Positions 1 to 5,196 of a stretch of 7,551 bases of DNA are shown here, piece by piece (position 1 is the stretch's first letter; every line of letters begins with the position of its first letter). Location of the stretch: positions 1,128-8,678 of the forward strand of contig DNPC01000587.1 in the NCBI GenBank assembly GCA_003501565.1, in the 5' to 3' direction. The stretch comes from Planctomycetaceae bacterium. Its GTDB lineage: Bacteria > Planctomycetota > Planctomycetia > Pirellulales > Pirellulaceae. The notes under the pieces are model-generated. The model was given only the letters and a program-made list of their open reading frames with translations. It had not been told where the DNA came from and did no database searches. Made by a program: the position numbers and the translations under genes.

Positions 1-34
1 ACTCGCGTAATGGCTCGGTGGACGGTGGACATTC

Positions 35-664
35 CTAGTTGCCCTTCGCTTCTTGAATCTTCGCGTATCTGGTCATCAAGTTGCGATAATTCGGCAGGTG
101 GTTAGAGAGCAGGCTGCCGAGCCCTTCCATATCGTTTCGCCAATCACGATGAAGTTCACAGGCGACGGCAAACCAATTCACCAGCTGGCAGCCGGCAGCT
201 TGCATCCGATGCCAAGCAGCTTGCTGGACAGTGGTGTTGAACGTCCCAGAGGCGTCGGTGACGACGAACACGTCATACCCAGCTTCGACGGCTGAAAGAG
301 CGACGAAGGCAACGCAAACATCGGTCACAACGCCCGCGATAATGAGTTGCTTACGACCAGTCGCCTCAACGGCCTTCACAAAGTCTTCATTGTCCCAAGC
401 GTTGATTTGGCCAGGGCGATGGATGAAGGGGGCGTCAGGAAATCGCTCTTCAATTTCCGGCACAATCGGACCGTTTGGCCCCTCATCAAAACTCGTCGTC
501 AGGATGGTGGGCAAGTCAAAGAACTTGCCGATATCTGCTAACGCTATGATGTTGTTCTTGAAATCATCTGGAGTGAAGTCTTGTACCAGTGAAATTAAGC
601 CGGATTGGTGGTCGACCAGCAAGAGTGCGGCTTGGTCTTTGTCTAGCTTCGTGTACTTTTGCAT
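35..664 (-). CDS. ycaC: YcaC-type isochorismatase-fold hydrolase
   Basis: This 209-residue protein is an intact cysteine hydrolase of the isochorismatase-like superfamily. Its closest recalled relative is E. coli YcaC, an octameric hydrolase of unknown substrate. Length matches YcaC (about 208), and long blocks match from memory, for example INAWDNEDFVKAV near residues 87-99, VVTDASGTFN in the middle and WFAVACELHRDWRND near the C-terminus. Putative catalytic residues are Asp18 (LLVDHQ), Cys117 (VVTDVC) and Arg83 (HRPG). Most family members have Lys at the third position; YcaC also appears to have Arg there. No signal peptide is visible, so it is probably cytoplasmic. The ATG at 664 is preceded by AAGGA (676-672 on the minus strand) with 7-base spacing, which supports the start. 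The stop is TAG at 37-35. It is divergent from the sigma factor and shows no obvious functional link to it. The true substrate cannot be told from sequence. Confidence 0.93.
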   Translation of the reverse strand: MQKYTKLDKDQAALLLVDHQSGLISLVQDFTPDDFKNNIIALADIGKFFDLPTILTTSFDEGPNGPIVPEIEERFPDAPFIHRPGQINAWDNEDFVKAVEATGRKQLIIAGVVTDVCVAFVALSAVEAGYDVFVVTDASGTFNTTVQQAAWHRMQAAGCQLVNWFAVACELHRDWRNDMEGLGSLLSNHLPNYRNLMTRYAKIQEAKGN

Positions 665-665
665 T

Positions 666-679
666 CTTAAGTCCTTAAG
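666..679. promoter_or_regulatory. CTTAAG-TC-CTTAAG palindrome over the ycaC RBS
   Basis: Two copies of CTTAAG lie 2 bases apart at 666-671 and 674-679. Each is itself palindromic, so together they form both a direct and an inverted repeat. On the minus strand the element covers the AAGGA ribosome binding site of ycaC. It could be an operator or an RNA element that masks the RBS, but it is short and may be chance. Confidence 0.3.
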
Positions 680-706
680 CTGAGGGTGTTTTGAGTGCGT
701 AGAATT

Positions 707-790
707 GTTGGTTAGCCGCCGTTGGTTGGCCTCCGTTGGTTAGCTTCCGTTGGTTAGCTTCCGTTGGTTGGCCGCCGTTGGTTGGCCGCC
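707..790. repeat. Six tandem 14-bp repeats
   Basis: Six head-to-tail units of exactly 14 bases start at 707, 721, 735, 749, 763 and 777. The consensus is GTTGGTTRGCYKCC. Variation is limited to unit positions 8, 11 and 12. Units 3 and 4 are identical, and so are units 5 and 6, which suggests duplication by slippage. The array is non-coding and sits between the divergent ycaC and sigma-factor starts, so copy-number change would alter spacing in one or both promoter regions. There are no unique spacers, so it is not a CRISPR array. Confidence 0.95.
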
Positions 791-920
791 CTGGGGACTC
801 GGTCGAACGCATCCGAGCGGGCAAGGGCTCGCGGGTCGCCCTTCAAAAGTAGATACGAGAAAGAACTCGCAAACCGGCCACGATTATTTGAGGGGCTTGA
901 ATGCAACAACGCGGAGAGCG

Positions 921-927
921 GGAGGAG
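921..927 (+). promoter_or_regulatory. RBS deciding the sigma-factor start
   Basis: GGAGGAG lies 6 bases upstream of the ATG at 934. It is by far the best Shine-Dalgarno match near this gene. It favours 934 over the in-frame upstream ATG at 901, which has only AGGGG (891-895) at 5-base spacing. Confidence 0.75.
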
Positions 928-933
928 ACACCG

Positions 934-1527
934 ATGAACAAGGAGTCGAGTAGCGGTGAAGCAGCTGACCGTGACGCTCAGCCCCTCGATGCGAGCAGCG
1001 TTGGGCAGGAAGGAGATTCTGCCGAAGACACGCGGCAGCTTTTCGAAGACCTGTATGGTGAGCTCAAGCGGATCGCGGCTAGACAGCTCGATAGACTACC
1101 TGCGGGACAAACGCTTCATCCGACCGAGATTGTTCATGAAGCCTATGGACGGCTGCAAGGTAAACAAGCGTGGGAATCGCAAAGCCACTTCTTGAACACC
1201 GCTGCGGCCGCGATGCGACAACTGTTGGTGGACCGGGCGAGACGACGAATCAGCCTCAAGAGAGGCGGAGTGATGAAACGAAACCCACTGGATGAATTTG
1301 ATCAGCGTATCGTCGTGCATCAAAGTGACGAAGAGATCGTCAATGTCCACGAAGCACTCGACGAACTTGCAAAAAAGGATTCTAGAGCTGCAAAACTCGT
1401 TGAGCTGACTTTCTTTCTTGGCATGGGGCAAGTTGAAGCCGCGGCGGCTACTGGTATAAGTGAGCGTACAGCGCGTCGAGACCTTGTCTACGCGCATGCG
1501 TGGTTGGCGGAAACTCTCAAACCTTAG
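934..1527 (+). CDS. ECF RNA polymerase sigma factor (Sigma70_ECF / sigma-70 X6 type)
   Basis: From the ATG at 934 this is a 197-residue alternative sigma factor that would direct RNA polymerase to a specific promoter set. Residues 1-30 are polar and low in complexity. Region 2 spans roughly 32-105 and carries LYGELKRIAARQLDRL, the signature-like LHPTEIVHEAYGRL, and SHFLNTAAAAMRQLLVDRARRR, all typical of the planctomycete/acidobacterial ECF group in Pfam Sigma70_ECF. A basic linker (LKRGG) follows. Region 4 is at about 138-190, with a helix-turn-helix at GQVEAAAATGISERTARRDL that would read the -35 element. No anti-sigma gene with a zinc-binding motif is adjacent. A Ser/Thr kinase starts 10 bases downstream and is the likely partner regulator. 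An in-frame ATG at 901 would add 11 residues, but the GGAGGAG site favours 934. Family is secure; target promoters are unknown. Confidence 0.92.
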   Translation: MNKESSSGEAADRDAQPLDASSVGQEGDSAEDTRQLFEDLYGELKRIAARQLDRLPAGQTLHPTEIVHEAYGRLQGKQAWESQSHFLNTAAAAMRQLLVDRARRRISLKRGGVMKRNPLDEFDQRIVVHQSDEEIVNVHEALDELAKKDSRAAKLVELTFFLGMGQVEAAAATGISERTARRDLVYAHAWLAETLKP

Positions 1528-1537
1528 AAACATTCTT

Positions 1538-4075
1538 ATGCAGCAGAGCCACGAAGAACTTAAAGAGAAGCTCGTGGCCCTGTACGACGGCGATACAACC
1601 GGGCCGTCTGACACCGCCGCAAATGATGAGCTCAGCAAGCTGACGGCAGCTGCAAAGTCATTGTCACCGGACTTTGCCAAACCAGCTTGGTCGTTCGCGC
1701 ACCACGATGAGGCCGTCTTCCCCGCATTTGTTGGTGACTACGAAGTTCTCGATGTCCTCGGCACCGGAGGAATGGGAATTGTCTATAAAGCCAAGCAGAA
1801 GCCGCCGCTCAGTCGGGAGGTAGCGGTAAAGGTAGTCCGTAAGGATATCGCAACCAGTGACTCGCTCGCGAGATTCAAGAACGAGTGCATGGCTTTGGCT
1901 CGTATGGATCATCCCAACGTTGCCTCGGTCGTCGATCATGGTGACGACTTGGAAGGGCAGCCTTACGTCGTGCTGGAGTTGCTTGATGGGATGCCAGTTA
2001 CCGAATGCCTGCGTGACCGGCAGCTAGACCTACGACAGTCGCTAAGGGTCTTTGTCGAGATTTGCAAAGGAGTCGCCCACGCACATGCGTGTGGAGTAAT
2101 TCACCGCGATCTAAAACCCAGCAATGTGATCGCGATTCCTGAGGACAACGAGATTCGCCCGAAGATCATTGACTTCGGAATCGCGAAAGTCATTGATGTC
2201 GCAGAAGACGAGCGATTGACGCGCACACAGCAGGTTTTTGGCACGCTCGAATATGTCAGTCCTGAAGTTGTCGAGATGGGGGCCTCAATCGCTGATGCTC
2301 GCAGCGACGTGTATTCCCTTGGCTGTATTCTCCATGAGATTTTGACCGGACGACCTCCAATTGATTTAGATTCGGCAAGAAGTCTAGGAATCTTGGAAGT
2401 GATGAAGACGATTCGCAACTCTGTCGTTGGGAAGCCGTCCGACTCTTCAGCGGATGACGCTCCTGGGCGTTTTCCGCGGCGTTCGATCGTAGGAGACTTG
2501 GACTGCATCACACTCCATGCGTTACAGAAAGAACCACGCGACCGTTACCAGTCTCCCAATGAACTCGCAGCCGATATCGAACGTTTTTTGGAATTCAAGC
2601 CGATCCAAGCGAGTCCTCCAAGCCCTGGGAGGTTGATCACCAAGTTTCTTTGGCGACACCGTGGTCTTGCGCTGGCAGTAGGTGCAGTGTTCGTCTCGCT
2701 CACCGGTGGGTTGCTATTCTCGATATCGAGCTATCGCAGGGCAGATTGCGCCAGGCGACAAGCCGAAGTTGCGCAGGAAGATGGTGCTCGGGCGCTGGCG
2801 TTGCTTAGTGACGCTTCGATGTTGGCCAACGCTTACGATCCCGAGGGCAAAAGGCGGCTCGCATCGTTGGGCGGCCGAATCGAACAAGTATTGAACGACG
2901 CGGACTTTCGTTCGCCGGGTCCGAGGTGTCAACTGCAGGTGATGCTTGCGGCTTCATATCGCAGTCTCGGGCGTTTCGAATCGGCTCAAGAAGTACTCTT
3001 AGAAGCGCATGGTCTTGTTCAGAAAAAAGACTGGGCGACTCCGACACATCGTTTTCAAATCGCGATCATGATCGCGGAAAACGCGCTCTCACTCCGCCAA
3101 ATCGACCAAGCCGCGGCCTTCGTAGATGAAGCTATGCAAATTGCTGAAGGGGATCCGGACCCTCGGCAACGAGCGAAGCAACGCTCCCAGTCACAGTTCG
3201 TGAAGGCCAACATCTTCACCGTGTCGGGGCAGCTCGACGAAGCAGCCGAAGTCTATGGCAGTGTAATCGCCGATCATGGAGCTGAATCGGAGATAGATCA
3301 AGCTATGACCCTTGCCAGGGCGCAGGTCATGTTGGCTTCAATTCTGGTGCGTCAAGGGAAAAGCAGCGAAGCGTATCAGCATTCGCTTTCTGGGTACGAA
3401 GTCTACCGAAAACGTTACGGGCTCTCGCAAACGCAAGCTTTAATGGCTGGCCACAACCACGCGATAATCCTAACGACGCTTGGGAAGACTCCAGAGGCAA
3501 TTGGCGTTTTCAGAGAGATCTTGGAAGGCCGACAGCGAGTCCTGGGCGACGGGCATCCCGATACTCTCATGACGAAAACGATGCTCGCTCAGGGATTGGT
3601 AAAGGCTGAACAGATCGAAGAGGCTCGGCAGCTCTACGAAGAAGTGCTATCCACGCGTGAGGACGAGACGAGTCGTGCTGAGGTCCTCGCATTGGCCTCG
3701 AAAGGCCTGCTCAAATTGCAATTTAGCGAGCAGGAGTTTGCCGAGGCGGAGACCACCGCGACGGCACACATCCGCTACAGCTCTTTGCTTTATGGAAACT
3801 CCAGCTGGCGAATCCAACTAGCAAAGAACCGACTCGCCATGGTTTATTCGAAATCCGGACAACATCTTCGTGCCGCTACTTTGGCTGCTGAGATATACGA
3901 TTCGCTCGTGCAGGATCTAGGGTCTGAACATCAGTTTACATTGGTTGCAGCAAGAACGGCTGCAGAGTCTTTCCAAGCACTCGGGAAGGTCGAGCAAGCA
4001 ACACGGTGGCGTGAAAAAGCGAATCCGAATCACTCCCAGCGGAATTTGCAGGCGCAACCCGCTCCCGATTCGTGA
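1538..4075 (+). CDS. Transmembrane Ser/Thr protein kinase with TPR tail
   Basis: From the ATG at 1538 this is an 845-residue Hanks-type kinase. After about 65 polar residues the kinase domain runs to about 355. It has the glycine loop GTGGMG (75-80), ATP-binding Lys98 in VAVKVV, helix-C Glu116, the catalytic loop HRDLKPSN (189-196), DFG (212-214), an activation loop with Thr228, Thr230 and Thr236, SPE in place of APE (241-243), and DVYSLG (257-262). All key residues are present, so it should be active. A hydrophobic segment at about 376-396, flanked by basic residues, is a single membrane span. Residues of about 420-825 are helical TPR-like repeats (for example HPDTLMTKTMLAQGLVKAEQIEEARQLYEEVL), a protein-binding surface predicted to lie outside the cytoplasm. 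It follows the sigma gene by 10 bases with no clear RBS, so translation is probably coupled. The frame stays open upstream to an ATG at 1460 inside the sigma gene, but that start is less likely. Regulation of the sigma factor by phosphorylation is inferred. Confidence 0.92.
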   Translation: MQQSHEELKEKLVALYDGDTTGPSDTAANDELSKLTAAAKSLSPDFAKPAWSFAHHDEAVFPAFVGDYEVLDVLGTGGMGIVYKAKQKPPLSREVAVKVVRKDIATSDSLARFKNECMALARMDHPNVASVVDHGDDLEGQPYVVLELLDGMPVTECLRDRQLDLRQSLRVFVEICKGVAHAHACGVIHRDLKPSNVIAIPEDNEIRPKIIDFGIAKVIDVAEDERLTRTQQVFGTLEYVSPEVVEMGASIADARSDVYSLGCILHEILTGRPPIDLDSARSLGILEVMKTIRNSVVGKPSDSSADDAPGRFPRRSIVGDLDCITLHALQKEPRDRYQSPNELAADIERFLEFKPIQASPPSPGRLITKFLWRHRGLALAVGAVFVSLTGGLLFSISSYRRADCARRQAEVAQEDGARALALLSDASMLANAYDPEGKRRLASLGGRIEQVLNDADFRSPGPRCQLQVMLAASYRSLGRFESAQEVLLEAHGLVQKKDWATPTHRFQIAIMIAENALSLRQIDQAAAFVDEAMQIAEGDPDPRQRAKQRSQSQFVKANIFTVSGQLDEAAEVYGSVIADHGAESEIDQAMTLARAQVMLASILVRQGKSSEAYQHSLSGYEVYRKRYGLSQTQALMAGHNHAIILTTLGKTPEAIGVFREILEGRQRVLGDGHPDTLMTKTMLAQGLVKAEQIEEARQLYEEVLSTREDETSRAEVLALASKGLLKLQFSEQEFAEAETTATAHIRYSSLLYGNSSWRIQLAKNRLAMVYSKSGQHLRAATLAAEIYDSLVQDLGSEHQFTLVAARTAAESFQALGKVEQATRWREKANPNHSQRNLQAQPAPDS

Positions 4076-4107
4076 TATTCGTTTTAACGTGAGAATGGCC
4101 AGCCAGC

Positions 4108-4139
4108 GGTTCGCACTTGAGGCACATTGGATGCGAACC
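4108..4139. repeat. Inverted repeat A in convergent junction
   Basis: GGTTCGCA at 4108-4115 pairs perfectly with TGCGAACC at 4132-4139 around a 16-base loop. Its right arm overlaps the left arm of the next hairpin at 4137-4139, so the two structures cannot form together. It lies between the converging 3' ends of the kinase gene (stop at 4075) and the patatin gene (stop at 4153). No T-tract follows on either strand. Confidence 0.7.
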
Positions 4140-4168
4140 TGCCCAATGGCGTTCACGCTTGGGCAGGT
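4137..4168. terminator. Strong hairpin at the patatin stop; possible bidirectional terminator
   Basis: ACCTGCCCAA at 4137-4146 pairs perfectly with TTGGGCAGGT at 4159-4168. Inside it GCG (4149-4151) pairs with CGC (4156-4158) around a TTCA loop, leaving a 2-base bulge (4147-4148). This gives 13 pairs closing a tetraloop. The patatin stop codon (4155-4153 on the minus strand) falls within the inner loop and stem. The position between convergent genes fits a shared transcription end or an mRNA-stabilising 3' structure. The missing T-tract argues against a classical intrinsic terminator. The hairpin itself is certain by inspection; its function is not. Confidence 0.5.
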
Positions 4169-5160
4169 GTGGAGAAAAAGGTTGGTTGCAACTCAGTGAA
4201 AACATTCTGGCCAGTTTCGTGCCCAAGTTTGAACAGGGGATCGGTTACGGCAGTATTGTCCAGTTTCCAGCTTGAATCGGGAACCGGAAAATCGAGGTGG
4301 CGGTATCGATCCCCCAACACCAATCGCAACGGAAGGTGAGTACCTTGCACTTGGGAAATACTCATCACTTCGGCAACATGTCGGGACCAAAATAACATTC
4401 CCGCATCGCCACCGGGTGGTGCCAGCGTGTAAGTCGATGTGCCGGTCCCTAGCGAAAGCATGTGAACGTCGTCAAGCTTCTCGCTTTTCCCACAACACTC
4501 CGTTTGAGAATCAATAATGCGGGCGGCTTCCGCGAGCGCTACTACTCCCGGATCGATAGCCCACAGGCCACCATCCGCGTACGCTTTACCGTCAGGCATT
4601 TCCTTGTGCGGAAAATAGGTGGGGGCCGCGGCAGCGGCGACAATAATGTCAGCGATTTTCCAATCGTATTCCGGACGAGGACGATTCAAATGAGGGGTGC
4701 GGAACACATACGTCTCGCCATCGGTTAGGTTAACGGTAGGGATGATTAGCCGGCAGCGCGTTGCGTCACGCAGCGTTTCGTCGCCAAAACCGTCAACCAT
4801 TGATTCGCGAAGAGCAAAAGGGCAGTAACGCGACTGGAAAAAGTGATCCAGGTTGGCTCCCAGCCGCTTTGAAACCAACTTTCGGAAGGCTGGGTAAATG
4901 GTTTTCAGTACGCGACTGGGGCGATAGGGCTCACGCGGACTGAAGATCGCTTGGCTATGTTTTTCGTAGAACGCTTGAACCTCGGCTGCCGTTGTTCCCC
5001 GTGCAAGCGCGGCGGCTGTGATGGCTCCGGTGGATGTTCCGGCAATCAAGTCAAAATAGTCCGTTAGCGGTCGATCCAACCGCTTTTCGAATTCAGCCAG
5101 CACGCCGATCGCAAACGCGCCACGCAAGCCACCACCCGACAACGCCAAAATTCTAAACAT
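4153..5160 (-). CDS. Patatin-like phospholipase
   Basis: This 335-residue protein belongs to the patatin-like phospholipase/acyl hydrolase family, which cleaves ester-linked fatty acids from membrane lipids with a Ser-Asp dyad. The oxyanion-hole motif SGGGLRG is at residues 8-14. The nucleophile elbow GTSTG gives Ser43. The catalytic Asp is Asp196 in the DGG motif (YADGG), so the dyad is complete. No signal peptide or membrane span is visible, which suggests a cytoplasmic enzyme acting on the inner face of the membrane. The ATG at 5160 is chosen because the family core begins directly after it (FRILALSGGG). The frame stays open up to 5397, but that extension lies antisense to the neighbouring reductase gene and shows no patatin similarity. 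GGAAG lies only 2 bases before the ATG, a poor RBS. It is divergent from the CNB-flavoprotein gene across 36 bases, which suggests shared control. Patatins also act as effectors of nucleotide-activated phage defence (CapV in CBASS), but no nucleotide cyclase gene is in this window. Confidence 0.92.
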   Translation of the reverse strand: MFRILALSGGGLRGAFAIGVLAEFEKRLDRPLTDYFDLIAGTSTGAITAAALARGTTAAEVQAFYEKHSQAIFSPREPYRPSRVLKTIYPAFRKLVSKRLGANLDHFFQSRYCPFALRESMVDGFGDETLRDATRCRLIIPTVNLTDGETYVFRTPHLNRPRPEYDWKIADIIVAAAAAPTYFPHKEMPDGKAYADGGLWAIDPGVVALAEAARIIDSQTECCGKSEKLDDVHMLSLGTGTSTYTLAPPGGDAGMLFWSRHVAEVMSISQVQGTHLPLRLVLGDRYRHLDFPVPDSSWKLDNTAVTDPLFKLGHETGQNVFTELQPTFFSTPAQA

Positions 5161-5177
5161 AGCTTCCGACTCTAAGG

Positions 5178-5190
5178 TTCGTTGAACGAA
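5178..5190. promoter_or_regulatory. Perfect palindrome in divergent gap, candidate operator
   Basis: TTCGTT-G-AACGAA is a perfect 6+6 inverted repeat with a 1-base centre. It lies in the 36-base gap between the patatin ATG (5160, minus) and the reductase ATG (5197, plus). A dimeric regulator bound here would be placed to control both genes. The position and symmetry are seen directly; the regulator and its effect are inferred. Confidence 0.5.
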
Positions 5191-5196
5191 GATCTC

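Larger units (their letters stand above)
665..933. other. Divergent intergenic region, ycaC / ECF sigma gene
   Basis: These 269 bases separate two divergently transcribed genes, so both promoters should lie here. The visible content is the ycaC ribosome binding site and a small CTTAAG palindrome next to it, then the six-unit 14-base tandem repeat. The stretch from about 791 to 890 shows no recognisable gene or structure. I could not identify a convincing -35/-10 pair on either strand. An ECF sigma gene may use its own non-canonical promoter here, but that is inference. Confidence 0.6.

Noticed and set aside
231..683. A 150-codon plus-strand open frame opposite ycaC
   Set aside because: It is antisense to a well-supported gene, its translation is rich in Ser/Thr/Lys with no recognisable motif, and it has no RBS support.
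707..790. CRISPR-like repeats
   Set aside because: The 14-base units are directly adjacent with no spacers, and no cas gene is present.
750..953. A 67-codon plus-strand open frame starting in the tandem repeats
   Set aside because: It begins in repeat sequence, is low in complexity and overlaps the sigma gene start in another frame.
1096..1680. A 194-codon minus-strand open frame opposite the sigma and kinase genes
   Set aside because: It runs antisense across two supported genes and their junction, and its translation resembles no known family.
4137..4168. A classical Rho-independent terminator
   Set aside because: The hairpin is strong, but neither strand has a T-tract after the stem.
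5182..5184. TTG as the start of the CNB-flavoprotein
   Set aside because: It lies inside the palindrome, has only AAGG 4 bases upstream, and adds five residues without family support. The ATG at 5197 is simpler, though the TTG is not excluded.
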